Shown one piece after another: positions 37,878-49,506 of a DNA stretch of 64,000 nucleotides. Position numbers and translations under genes: made by a program. The DNA comes from Sambucus nigra (Eukaryota; Streptophyta; Magnoliopsida; Dipsacales; Adoxaceae): the NCBI GenBank assembly GCA_949130495.1, contig OX422208.1:687843702-687907701 (forward strand), given 5' to 3'. The notes beneath the pieces are model-generated. The model was given only the letters and a program-made list of their open reading frames with translations, made no database searches and was not told the origin of the DNA. Numbering within the stretch: position 1 is the stretch's first letter; every line of letters starts with the position of its first letter.

Positions 37878-38040
37878 CTGAAATGAGAGTATACTATCAT
37901 TATTTGATATAATAGAAATATCTGAAGAACGTAGGTATAAATAGAAAAGAAATAATCCTACTCATAGGGATCTACATCAAAGAACGCTAATCTGAAAACA
38001 TAATAAGCCATACAGACCCTAAAGGACACTAGAACCTGAT

Positions 38041-38053
38041 ACTCTGATACCAC
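38041..38053 (-). other. Nested Tekay-like primer-binding site (tRNA-Met type)
   Basis: The minus strand reads TGGTATCAGAGT immediately after the 5' LTR end. Confidence 0.85.
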
Positions 38054-38054
38054 C

Positions 38055-41011
38055 TGTAACACCCCGCCTAATTAAATACTGGGTGGCCATTCCCATACCA
38101 AATTAAAATAGAATATACAGTTTTCTCATTCTCAACATCAATGTCGAAAACATTAACTAATCACCCAATAACCAATTAAGCTGGTGTTAAAAACTTTCAA
38201 AATTTTAATTCAACAAAAATCAATTTTTTTAGTTTACGAATAACACTACACATATTATCCCATCACAATAATAACTAAATAGATAACTCAAAAGAATTTA
38301 AATGTAACTGGAATAAGCATTCCTAAATAATAATCCATTACAGTAATCCCAATAATATTAAATGAATTAGAATGACACGAGTACAAGACTACATGACTCA
38401 GATAGAAAAGAGATAACTGAATTCCTTTGGGCGACATGCCCTAAATAAAAGATCACTGTGAATCGAATGAAGATAGGCGTCTAAGCAATACTCCATAGCT
38501 CCATAGCTCGTCATAATCCTCTAAGGCTGGCGTCCCTACTGCTGGACACCTGATATAGAAGGTACAATAGAAAAGAGAATATGAAAGGAAACGGGTCAGA
38601 GCCCGATGTAAAATAATTTTGAAAACAACAAGTATTTAACAAGTGCAATAAAGCATTTATTATGTACTTGTTAGTATCCAGACTCTCACTTGATATTCTC
38701 ACCTCTCATCTAGAGTGCACGCTTATCGTTTCCTATTAACCTCCTAGTTAATGATTCCTCCTAACTAATTTCCATAATATGATTTTATCCCATATTATAA
38801 CCCCGTATGTCCCATACCATACGTAATATAATTATTCATATACATTTCCTATTAATACGAATTAAGTTTTTAAAATCTATAAGAATAAATATCCATTAAC
38901 TTGGTTCAATTCTTTCTCTCTATTCACCGTCATCTACAATTATTACACAGTAGATTGATCTAACCATTATAGATACATTCATTTAATTCATTATATATAT
39001 ACATATATAATACGGCACCCCGAGACACAGCTGTGGTGCATGCATTACTCTGCTATCACGTCCCAGTAACGTTGGTCGCCGAATAGGCGACTAAAGGTTT
39101 AGTAAGGATTCCTCGAACCATAAATAACAACACAAAATTGAAGGCGAACATAGTTCTCGTATCCATTGGTCACGCACATACCTACGTTCCCATATTCAGT
39201 GGACTTATCAACTCTCCGATAAGTCTTTCATAGACCTATGTTCTTGAGCGAAAAATAAAAAATCCCATGGATTCATCAGGATATGACTGCCCTCACGCGC
39301 AAACCTCCCATCGATAGCATGTAAGCTAGGTATGTCATACACATAACTTATCAATCAATCAAATAGGCATTATCATCTACCTATATAAATATAATATCAA
39401 CCAGGTACTCACACTACCCTAAGATAGTTCCCATACGTAGCATTATATCTCTTTAAATCCTATGTATTAAAATATTACGACTTTTCATCCTAAATTTAAT
39501 TATCATAATTCTCATCAATTAAATCCCAATCACATTAATTCGGTCTTTATCTAGGTCTTACTGATCTTCCCTAAGTCCCATTATATCCAAGGTACATTCT
39601 CTCTATACCAAAATAATTAAAGTATGATTTCTCATATACTTTTCCCAAAATGCTTTACTATTTGAATTTACTATTTGGTAGTTTCTGTCACTCCAATAAA
39701 CCGACAAACTCACAACTGGACTTTAAGAAAATTCCTAGAAATTCACCCTGTCATTTGAACCAGAATGCCATGTCATTCGAACCAGAATGACATGTCATTC
39801 GAACTACTTCCAATGTCGTTTTAACCACTTCCCATGTCGTTCGAATGACTTCGCGCGAGATCCCCATCTCGTTTGAACCACTTCGCACGACTTCGCGCGA
39901 GACCTACTGTTTCATCTTCTTCACAAAATTCAAGCATTTTTCACCATTTTTTAACCTAAAAACCTCTAAGATTCAACACCCAACATCTCATCATCAATAT
40001 CCATCAACCCCTAACAGGTTATAAATCATTCCTAACCTTCTAGGATCATCAAGATTTTTGAATTAAAAGCATATATTTATCCTCTTTTTCTAGAAAATTA
40101 TATACATGATATCTTCAAGAACACACCAATGATTATCAGAATTTCTTCAACAACTTAATGATTATTTCGTGGATTATTATCTTCCTACAATATGAGTTTG
40201 ATTCCTATATATTCCCATTTTTCATAAATCAATCCACAACTCTATCTTTATCTTCCAAACATATAAAATTTCATCTTTTCAATAACTATCCTAACATGGA
40301 CAATATACTAACTAGATTGCAAATATCAAATACTTGCCTCTAATGAAGGTCTGATCCTTTGGGGTTGTATAGCACTGGTGGTTCTCCCTTTCTCCGGTCA
40401 CTTTCGGTGGTGGTTGGTGGTGGTGACCTTTGACCCTTGGTTCTCCTACTTTCCAAGCAAGCTTCTCTATTTCCCAAGCACCCTTTCACTTTCTCTAAAA
40501 GATGACCTCTCAATTTTGTGTAGAAGAGATGAATGAAACTACGTATAACTAATCTCCAAATATTTATAATAAGACAAAATCCGAAATCACTATTCACCCC
40601 CTTGTAAAAATGACCAAAATGCCCCTTTTGGTTGTCTTTTCATTTCCAAATGACCCGAGACCCAAAACCAACATCCAAATAGACTTTTCTAACTATTTCT
40701 ACCCTTCCGGATGCAACCACGCACTCGAAATGACTATAAGGTTAATGTAAAAATAAATTTCCTTTTTAATTTAATAAATTTGTCCCGACACGTCCATACC
40801 GCGTCCGACTAAAAATTAAAATTACTGAATTAATATCACACAACCATATCAATAACATCACATTCATATATTACCTATATATCCTTAAGTAATATTCAGA
40901 ATCATCCATTTTAATATACCCAAATGAATTAATTTATAACAAAATCCAATTAATCCATTAATTTATAATATAACACATTTTTAAAAGTCATTAAAATTAC
41001 GAGGTATTACA
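38055..41011 (-). repeat. Nested Tekay-like 5' LTR
   Basis: Partner of 32775-35720. It contains a 9-bp duplication (CTCCATAGCT repeated near 38490) absent from the other copy. Confidence 0.95.
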
Positions 41012-41016
41012 GCAGG

Positions 41017-42146
41017 TAGGGTGTTGGAGAAAATATGGGCAAACTTTGGGCAATTTGGGTGAGATTACATGTATGATGGGTGCTTTACTGGGAAAAATTT
41101 GTGTAGATGGATCGAATTCCAGGTCATTCTCTAGAAAGATGGCATTCGTGTGAGTTGGAAGTGGATTATGAGTGGTATTGGTCTAAGGATGTTTGGGTGG
41201 GGTGATGATACCCCGATCAATCAAGCCTCGAATCATGTTTCTTAGATGGAAGCATTTATCGGTAGTATGGCCCACGGATTGGTGAAAGTCACAGTGAACA
41301 TAGATTTTAAAGTTCTTGGGGATTGGTTTTGGTAATGGATGAGGGTACAAGGGTTTGATGAGTTTTGGTTTAACAATTCCTCTTCGACGAGATTAGGGCG
41401 GCTTTCTAGACCCCAAGAGGTCGCAAGCTGGGAGATATTATTGATGGTTTAGACTGTAGTATGGGAAGGCTTCTCGTACTTTGGGGGAATGAACTATTAT
41501 ATCCCCTTCTTCGTCTCAGCTTCTACCTTGGTAACACTTTCTTCAATTTCTACATTCTCTTATCGAAGAGCTCGAATGTGTGGATAATACTGACCTTATA
41601 TAGTTGCTCGAATACGGGGCGGGAAATTCTTCTTCACTATGCTGACTTATTCTTTTTTAGAGGGATAGTTAGTCATAGTAAAAGCGTTCTCTCTCCACCT
41701 TGATATGAAGCTATAAATATTTTTTCTAGGATTCTACTTTAGAAGCTCTAGATTATGGCTTGTAACCTCTAGCTCCTCGTTGTACTTGTATTGTGACATG
41801 AATTCCCAGATGACGTCTTCGCAAGTGCGGATTCTGGATTCTTTGAGGGATAAGAACCATCGAAGGGAGCTATCCTTCAAAGTCTGTTTAAACATCTGGG
41901 CCATTATCTCTTCAGAGGCGCCAATAAGATTCATGGATCAGTGATAACTTTAAAAGTGAACAATTGGGGGCCTACTGCCCCCGAACTTCTCGATGGCTGG
42001 CACCTTGAACTTCTCTAAAAATCTTGCTTTAGGGTAGGGAGACATGTGGGTGTAGTCCGTGTTGTTCCCAAATATCCTGACCTGATCAAATTTCTTGGAT
42101 AGAATTTTGAGGTCTTCCTTGACCTTGTTCAAATTTTCCTCCTTAT
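41017..42146 (-). pseudogene. Tat/Ogre gag relic, central part
   Basis: Minus-strand frames carry the retrotransposon gag domain: RFLEKFKVPAIEKFGG (near 42000), MNLIGASEEIMAQMFKQTLK (41934), SLRWFLSLKESRIRTCEDV, then WEFMSQYKYNEELEVT (near 41780). This is the usual Tat/Ogre gag order. Further downstream to 41017 the frame is badly broken. It is interrupted on one side by the hAT insertion at 42147 and on the other by the nested Tekay-like element at 41016. Confidence 0.75.
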
Positions 42147-43172
42147 TAGGGGTGTATTACTGCCGGATCGGATCGGAAAAGGGTTGTTCGGAAAATTTTC
42201 CAAAATTTTTGGAGTTTTAAAATATTTTCCAAATCTAAAAAAATAAATTTTGAAAAATCATTTTTTTCCAAGTTGGCTAATCCGAAATATTCGGAATTTT
42301 TGGATATTTTATTATTCAAAATAATCTCAAAAAACATGGAATTGTCAATTTTATCTATTTTGGAAAATATCGGAACTATCAAGCGACACTGTGAATTAAA
42401 ACAATATAGGGTGTTTATTGAAACTCAGTTTATAGAAAAAAATCAAAGGTACGGAGTATCCCATATATAAACAAATCAGATGTAAAATTAAAAAAAAATG
42501 TTAGAAATTAACATATTGCAAATATTATGAATCTACTATGGTTTATAGGAAAAATCAAACCAGAGGTGAGTGCGATGTCTGAGCTAAGCTGAGGCACATG
42601 CGTGCGATGGTTGGGTTGAAATGAGGTGGGTGCGATGGTTGGGCTGATCTGAGGTTCGTGTGATGGCTGAGGTGTGAATCGCACCGTGGGATGGTTCTGA
42701 GAGTTTAGGTTTAGAAAGAGTGGGCGGGTGAGGGTGAGAGAGAGAAGAGGGTTAGAGTTAGAGAGGAGCGACTAAGAGAAAGAAGAGATTGAAAGTTTCT
42801 TTTTTAGGTTAGTAGTATATATATGGTATAAAAGGAGGATTACGATTGTTTTGAATAAAGGGTTGATATTACCCTACTAAGAAATAAATATTAAAAAGTA
42901 AAAATATTAGTAAAAATGATAACTTTAAAATTATTAAAATAAATATTAAAATTACGACTTCGAAATATATTTTGGATAATTCGGATCGGCATGTTATCGA
43001 AATTTTCGGATAAAAAATGTGGAAATTCGGAAAATTAAATATGGTTTCCAATTCCATTCGAATTTATTTTGAAAAATTCAGAAATCAGAATTTTAAAAAT
43101 GATTCCAAAATCGAAAAATTACAGATTGGAAATCAGAAAAAATCATAAGTTCGAAAATAATTAACACCCCTA
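42147..43172. mobile_element. Non-autonomous hAT-type DNA transposon
   Basis: A 1026-bp insertion has terminal inverted repeats TAGGGGTGT... and ...ACACCCCTA. It is flanked by 8-bp direct repeats CTCCTTAT (42139-42146) and CTCCTTGG (43173-43180), identical at six of eight positions. The 8-bp duplication and the CAGGGGTGT-like ends fit the hAT superfamily. Both ends are filled with short TCGGAAAA / TTTTCCGA-type motifs, as expected for subterminal transposase-binding sites. No transposase frame is present. It interrupts the Tat/Ogre gag. Confidence 0.8.
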
Positions 43173-43600
43173 CTCCTTGGGATCAACGGGTACTGAAAAG
43201 TTAGGCCCTAGTTGGGCAAGGTTTGGCATAAGGATCTGAGCTAGTGGCGACCTATTGGCAGGTGGGGCACGGGGAGCACGCTCATATTTGTCTGGGACCC
43301 AAATAGGCTCAGGAGTAGGTGGACCCATGGCTTGAGGAAAGAGGACCTTAGGTTTGTCGAGAATCTAGACCCAATTTCGCTGCATCTCATGGCCCTCGAT
43401 TTGAAAGTTGATAATCTTGGCACTGAGTTAGATTAGGACCGCCATCAGATCAGGCTACACGTTGGCGCTTGGTCAACATTTTCCATGAAAGACTAGTGAA
43501 TGTAGGTTCTGACTTGGGATGAAGTAGTAGAGGAATTGGTGGAGCTTCGGGACGGTTTGATAGTTGACTGAAGCCAATAGGGATCTAGGCTAAGAATCGA
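43173..43600 (-). pseudogene. Tat/Ogre gag relic, N-terminal part
   Basis: Fragmentary minus-strand frames, including FGSQTNMSVLPVPHLPIG, continue into the gag segment on the other side of the hAT element. No start codon could be chosen with confidence. Confidence 0.45.
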
Positions 43601-45062
43601 GTATGCGATCGACCTGAGAAGGAAAATGATTCTAATTTATTTTTGAAATAAGGAAGAAATGATTGTTTTTTGTTATTTTTGAAAAAGAGGAAAAATGTTT
43701 TTGCCATTTTTGGTAAAAAGAAAGAAAAATGTTTTTGGCATTTTGATAGAGGAAATATATTTTTGGTTTTTTAATTTTTTGAGAAAGAGGAGGAATAACG
43801 AGAGAAGAGTTTAATCACGATTATTATTATTATGTTTTCACTTGTATTAAGCTTACCTAAATGCAAAAAGTAAATGTCAAACAGGACCCGAGCCTGGGAA
43901 ATTGGGTTTAAAAAATAGGTAAGATATGGTTTGAATTGTTTCCAAGCTCATAGATAGGGTCCTATTTTGAAAAATAATGAAATAATACGAAAATTTTAGC
44001 GGTATGCCGGCTCGGCATTTCGACAGAGTTTCGTGTGGCAATCGACAAACTAAATATGAGTGTCCAAGATTTGACGCCTATATGAGGTTTATGCAGTTGT
44101 TGGGTTAGTGGAATGGTTCCTCCCCTTGGCATAACTTCCACGATATACTTTTTGCTTTTGAGGGAAATTAGTACATGTGGACAAGCTATTTGATATACTT
44201 GAGTGTACATGAATTGCCTCACTATAGAACTCGTAGGGATCGTACGTGTGAGAGAGAATTTGATATACTTGACATACGTGAGTGAGTTCCCTACTATATA
44301 CCTCCCGTCATGATTTCGGTCAAGAGATACGATGTGAGGGAAACCGTTTGATATACGTACAATGTACTAGGCCAATGGAAGGTGAGAGTCATATTTTTTA
44401 GGCTAACTACAACCTGTCGAACCAGCACCCATTACTATGTGACCACCAAGTATGAGATAAAATTTTGGTTAATAGCCATGATCTTGGTGATGTAGTGTGC
44501 AAAATGCATGATTCTTGATTAATATATTATGGATAGAGTCTTTTATTTATCATGATGAGTAACATAAGAACTATACTAATAGGGAAGAATGTAGAAGTCT
44601 CATGAAAAGAAAATTTAGCATAGAGCAGGAAGACTACACTGAGTTTGGATACATGTGAGTGAGTGATATGTGAATATCCATAAGTGAGTGTGTGGTAGTT
44701 AGCCTAAGCATGGATCAACTACAAGTGTTGTGTGATTTATGCAAGTGAACATGGGTATATATAAGTGTGATAAGTGGAGTGTGGTCTAGTGAAAATTAAG
44801 AATGGATATTCTAAGTGGTGTGTGAAACATATGGGTATAAGTGATCCTATATACACGAGTAAGTAGTGTGAGGTGTACATGGAGGGTGTTTACAAGTGTG
44901 TGAAGTGAAAAGTGAGTGAGAAGTAATATATGCATGAGGTAGATATGTACAAGAAGTAATAGAGGAAAAAATGAAACATACAGCTAGGTGCATATTCACA
45001 CATGCAAAAAATAATAACACCCATATAATAATAGAGTCTGTCCCTCTTATGACAAATAATCT
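43601..45062 (-). other. Tat/Ogre 5' leader
   Basis: Non-coding as far as I can see. Some Ogre elements have an extra ORF1 here, but no convincing frame is present. The word TTTGATATAC occurs at about 44189, 44259 and 44348 among ACATGAGTG-like short repeats. Confidence 0.5.
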
Positions 45063-45082
45063 AATCCCCAGCGGAGTCACCA
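45063..45082 (-). other. Tat/Ogre primer-binding site
   Basis: The minus strand reads TGGTGACTCCGCTGGGGATT next to the LTR end. This GACTC.GCTGGGG type is common in Tat/Ogre elements; I am not certain which tRNA it pairs with. Confidence 0.7.
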
Positions 45083-45083
45083 C

Positions 45084-45390
45084 TGTGACCATCCCGTCTC
45101 GATCTGCGCACGTGCGCGCGATGGATCTTGTTCCCTTTCTCGGGGTGATTCGGCCATCGTCGATGTGGGTGATGTATAAAAATAGAGTCACTAGCCTATT
45201 TTGTACAAAACAGGAAAAAGAAATGTTTTTGCCTCGAGAGAACAACATCAAAGATATACTGTTGCTTGCGAAACCAATTACTTCAAAGATTCAGTGCCTA
45301 AGTTAAAGAATGGGAAGATTTTAGGCACCCATCAATCCCTTTCGATCTCTTATTGGCATATGTTATTCTTATCCTTAATAACTATGTGAA

Positions 45391-45424
<34 letters not shown>

Positions 45425-46589
45425 ATGGAGAGTGGAATTACTCGACTCGCGTCATGGATAAAGGAGGAGTGAGGTCATCCTTAGGAGTGTTCCTAAAATA
45501 GTAATTAAAAATATAATGTGTGCGTTTGTCGGGTCACGGATTGTTTATAGAACAATGGTATAGTTTGGACAAAATGCGAGCATGGATCAAAAATATATTT
45601 TATGGAAATAATATATGAACAAAAATAGGAAAGGAGGACTCAAATCTCAAATTTACCTGAGATGCCTACGTAGCCTAAAAAGGCATCAAAGTCTACGTAT
45701 TCGCATCTAACACGGGGGTGGGGTTTATCCCATAAATCCAGTCGGGGACTTTTCTTATATTGTATGTGTGAAAAAGGATGTTTTAGTGTGATTTAAAAGT
45801 AAACCATGTTTTTCTTGTTTTGAGTTTTTTATAGAAAATATAGTATGTGCAATACTACTATTAAAAAATTTGGATATTAGTATATGTGATCTAATAAAAA
45901 TGAAATGTTCAAATAAGAATTTAGTAATCAATGCAAAAATAAGATAATTTAAAGAGATAATGAAAGTTTTTGACCCTCTTTGAAAACTATCAGGTTGATC
46001 TTGATAATTGAAAGGATGCTCTTTCAAGTGGATGAAGGTGGTAGGAGGAGAGGGAAGAGAATTTTTCAAATTGGGTAAGGAAAATATGGAAATGGAATGT
46101 GGGGGAGAGGTTTCAATATGAAAACCGCGATGAGTTCAAAAGAATGTTGCTGAGATCACTGAGATGGATGTTTCTGAGGTGCCTCTAGAAGTGAGCTCAT
46201 GCTCCCTTTATATAGGGTCAAGGGGGGTGTGTATTGGCATTATCCTTGACATGCATTTCGATAGGCAATCCCAAACACACTGGTGATAGGCAAAGAAAAG
46301 GGTTTTCCATTCGGTAGTCTTGCACATTATTTTTGGAAAAACGGTCGTAAAAAGCAATCTGTAAGTTTGAATCGTGCAGGAGATGAACCGTTGGAAAGGG
46401 TATTCAGACCCCTTTATGAATTTATGGGGACACTTAGGGTTTGGGAATTTATTGTGGTCAAACGGGTCTCAAGAGCGTCTGGTGGACTCTAGATCAATTG
46501 TTGGAATATTACCAAAGGTTTATGGTAAAGGAGGAAGTGTTAGGGACGTAAGGAGATTCTTTGGAGGGTCCTAGAATGTGGTGTCTACA
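45084..46589 (-). repeat. Tat/Ogre 5' LTR
   Basis: Partner of 26786-28265. On the minus strand it begins TGTAGACACC and ends near GGTCACA. A (GT)n(AT)n microsatellite lies at about 45394-45423. Confidence 0.85.
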
Positions 46590-47439
46590 CTAGACATCCT
46601 ACAAACCATAAGGAGTTTTAGTCGAATAAAACTCACTTTTCGTCGACTAAAGTGTCAAGATTTCAATAATGAAATTTGGTAAAACCTTCCAACCTTTTAT
46701 CCTAATACCCTAACTTTTCCAACTTAATTACAAATGTTTTACCAACATTTTGTTGCATCCTAAAATTATAAATACCCTCGCTCCCCATTTACATTCCAAA
46801 ACATACAAGCATACAACACCATCTCCTTGAGTAAAGTTCCATCTTCTTAGCTTGTGTGAATATTACAAAAATCGATTAGAGAGTTATAGTCCCAAAAGTC
46901 CATTAAATATAAAGCTTCAAGACAATCCACTTGAAACAAAATCTTCCATTTTAGCCCTCTTTAGTAAGTTTAAATTCAATACCCACTTGTGATAAAGCTG
47001 CACCCATAATCCCATTTGAGCAACATACTCGTGATTCTTGTTTACTTACTTTTTTGAGAGATAATGTAAACCCACTTCATTGTTTTTAGTAAAGCTACTT
47101 GGTTTTACGTTTTGGTTATGGATCTTATTTGTTGTGACTTGCGGTTAAACTTAATTATATCTTTTTGGTCAATAGTGTTGTTTTTACCGATAGTCAAGCA
47201 TTTAAAGTCATTGGGTTATTGCTTGATATTGCTTGGACATGGATGAAGGCATTGTCTTATTGGTTACAGTTTTACAACGTGTTTCCTTGTGAGGTTTTGG
47301 TTCCACCGTAAGTGATCGGATATAGTGAAGTTCTCGAGTATTGTCTAGAGTGTGCACATATACATAGGCTAAACCATATTAAAATATCGATTTGAAAAGT
47401 TTCATTAATCCCTCTCTCTGAATTTTTTATATTTACTGT
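46590..47439. other. Spacer between the two Tat-type elements
   Basis: No coding sequence recognised. A TATAAATA box at about 46767 and downstream leader-like sequence suggest part of an old LTR, but no second copy is present. The last five bases (47435-47439, ACTGT) are the target duplication of the next element. Confidence 0.5.
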
Positions 47440-48165
47440 TGATGATACGAGAAATCGCTCTAAAGTCGTTCTCATATCAGCAAGTCAAAGTGTAAAATAT
47501 GTAATGAATAAACCAAGCAAGTAAATAGAGAGAAGACAAGATATAAAGTGGTTTAACTTTAAAGTAGGCCTACGTCCATTGTGTTGCTCCGTTCTCATTA
47601 TATGGTTGCATTGTACAATATAATCATGCCTAAAGAGGCGTACAAGTATGAGAATAACGGAGAGTGCATTACGGTATTGAAGATTCCGGTGAGCCAAAGA
47701 GGTGGCTGTGATGTGGATTTGTGGCCTCCAAGGCGTATGTTGAGGTTGTGTAGAGAGAATCCGTATTGTAGAACCTGCCCCGGGGAGGTGTGGAATCGAT
47801 CCCCCCCTCCTCTAGGCGTGGTTCTATATTTATAAGAGGTATGTGTGCTGCGTCACGTGCCCTAAGCATGTGACTTGTATCAAGTCTGGAGTAGTTACGG
47901 GTGAGGTGGATGCGGCCTGCAAGGCAAGCGGTGTTGAACCTGTGGTGCTGGAGGCAAAGATGCCGCGCCCTGTACCGAGTAATGCCGCGGATGCTTCTTG
48001 GGGAGTAATTATTAGGTCCCGAGCTCTATAATAGACAGGGCCGCACCCTGTGACAAGGTGAGCCGCTCCCTGTATCCTATAAGGCCACGGCCTATATTTT
48101 TGTAGGGTGTCATCTTCTGTATTGCTGAATATTATCCGTGGAAGGGTGCTATATTTGTATTATCA
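47440..48165 (-). repeat. Tat-like 3' LTR (726 bp)
   Basis: The same length as 55024-55749, with scattered substitutions. A minus-strand TATAAATA box lies at about 47828-47835. Confidence 0.9.
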
Positions 48166-48180
48166 ACAAGCCCCCAAGTC
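48166..48180 (-). other. Tat-like polypurine tract
   Basis: The minus strand reads ACTTGGGGGCTTGT immediately before the LTR start TGATAATAC. Confidence 0.75.
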
Positions 48181-48284
48181 GTAGTACCAAGAGGTAGAGA
48201 TTTTGGGGCTGCGACTGAATTATGTGACTACTGCGGAGACTGTGAGGCAAAGTCTTCCCCTGCCCTTACAAGTGGGATTTAGCC

Positions 48285-48505
48285 GAGTCGTGCCTGTTTG
48301 AGTCCAAGCGACGGACAAGAAAATTAATCCACCAGTACTTTAGGACGTGCCGCGGCCTGTTTGATCCCAGGTGGCGGCGTAGTGAAAAATGTGCCACAGC
48401 CTGTTTGATACCAGGCGGCAGCAAAGAAATTTAAGAAGGTGCCGCAGCCTATTTGATACCAGGCGGCGGACAAGTACTTTGAACATATATTTAGATGCCG
48501 CGGTA
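48285..48505. repeat. Irregular GC-rich repeats next to the 3' LTR
   Basis: Four imperfect copies of a 'GCCTGTTTGATACCAGGCGGC'-like block start at about 48292, 48355, 48399 and 48447 (spacing 63, 44 and 48 bp). Each contains a short inverted repeat. Confidence 0.7.
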
Positions 48506-48538
48506 CTTACAAAGTGACTATTCGTCTTTCGTGCTCTC

Positions 48539-48548
48539 TTATATAAAT
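48539..48548 (+). promoter_or_regulatory. TATA box upstream of the antisense gene
   Basis: TTATATAAAT on the plus strand, downstream of the GC-rich repeats and about 960 bp before the ATG at 49507. The distance leaves room for a long or spliced leader. Confidence 0.45.
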
Positions 48549-49506
48549 TGTTTCTGGCTGTGGACTTCAATACGTTTCCAAAACTTTGAGAGCACATCGA
48601 GAGAAAATTTCTGTTCTTCCTTTCTCTTGCATATTTCGGTAACCTTCCGAGGCTGTGTGTGGTGGTGCAAGGAAGTTTGAAGCTGAGCACTGCAAGTTTC
48701 TTCATTTCCAGGAGATTTTTCAACCACTCAACTTTCTTAAAAAAACTTTCGAAGTTCATAGTTTTTTTCCCTTTCGATATGATTTGTTTTTTTTAATGGA
48801 TTATTTGGTAGAGATCTAGGGTTTTGTTTGTACAATTTGCTCTTTCCCTCATATGATGCACATGACCCCTGATCTTCCAAACGCCATGAAATACATATAA
48901 TTGTTCTTGGTGTTCATAATTGAACTCTTCATATTCTCTGAGTTTGATCTTAAAACGATTAAAAGTTAGATAATCAACTGTTTAGGAGAGAGGTTGCGGC
49001 ATGATAGGATTTCAATAATCCATTCCCTTGAACTGATTTGATCCTTATCTGCGTCATACCCTGCCAAATGGCCACGATCCCTTAAATTATCATCCGCGGC
49101 ATCAAATCACCACCCTTATAGTTTCGAACAGCCTTCAAACTTTCATGAACCCAATACATATCCATGTTAAATAACTGTAATTGCTACTAGATTCCCTTAA
49201 ATTGACTTTTAGAAAATTTAGGAATGGCTATGGCCAGGAATCTCTTAAAGTAATTTGATCTTATAACCGCGGTAGTATATGTTCCTCTGCTGATATGGAG
49301 GTGGCCGCGGCTAGTAGGGACAGAGTACGATCCCATAAGTTCAAGTAGTAGAGTTGGCCCATTAATAACTACGTTAGGGAAATAATTCCAAAAACATTTT
49401 CAAGACATATAAATAATTCTTCTGTGGCTTCTTGAAGTCTTTTCCAAACCATATTGGCTGCGGCGCCTAACTGCGAACTCTGCTTTTCAGGTACTGCGGC
49501 AGCCAT

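Larger units (their letters stand above)
32775..41011 (-). mobile_element. Non-autonomous Tekay-like terminal-repeat element retaining only gag
   Basis: Two LTRs of 2946 and 2957 bp enclose only 2334 bp of internal sequence. Reading the minus strand, the order is 5' LTR (38055-41011), tRNA-Met-type primer-binding site, gag, a short protease scrap, a purine tract, and 3' LTR (32775-35720). RT, RNase H, integrase and the chromodomain are absent. The last few codons of pol (FRTKFCYKGG near 35750) are still recognisable, so an internal deletion of an autonomous Tekay-like element produced it. With LTRs plus gag only, it fits the class called TR-GAG. It is inserted in the gag of the Tat/Ogre element. 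Confidence 0.9.
32770..41016. other. Target-site duplication pair of the nested Tekay-like element
   Basis: GCAGG occurs at 32770-32774 and again at 41012-41016, directly outside the LTR ends TGTAAC and TATTACA. The match is perfect over 5 bp. Confidence 0.9.
26786..46589 (-). mobile_element. Ty3/gypsy Tat/Ogre-type retrotransposon carrying two nested insertions
   Basis: Direct repeats at 26786-28265 and about 45084-46589 enclose a minus-strand gag-protease-RT...integrase relic. A primer-binding site reading TGGTGACTCCGCTGGGGAT on the minus strand and the conserved GFIRV.EYPTWLANIVPV-type RT segment indicate the Tat/Ogre clade. Without the nested Tekay-like element (32775-41011) and the hAT element (42147-43172), its own length is about 10.5 kb. 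The flanking 5-mers do not match, so the target duplication is decayed or the ends are misplaced by a few bases. An internal deletion has removed most of RT, RNase H and integrase. Confidence 0.85.

Noticed and set aside
44847..45306. Overlapping frames of 111-134 codons on both strands at the Tat/Ogre LTR edge
   Set aside because: They straddle the primer-binding site and LTR boundary, and the corresponding stretch of the other LTR gives different, broken frames.
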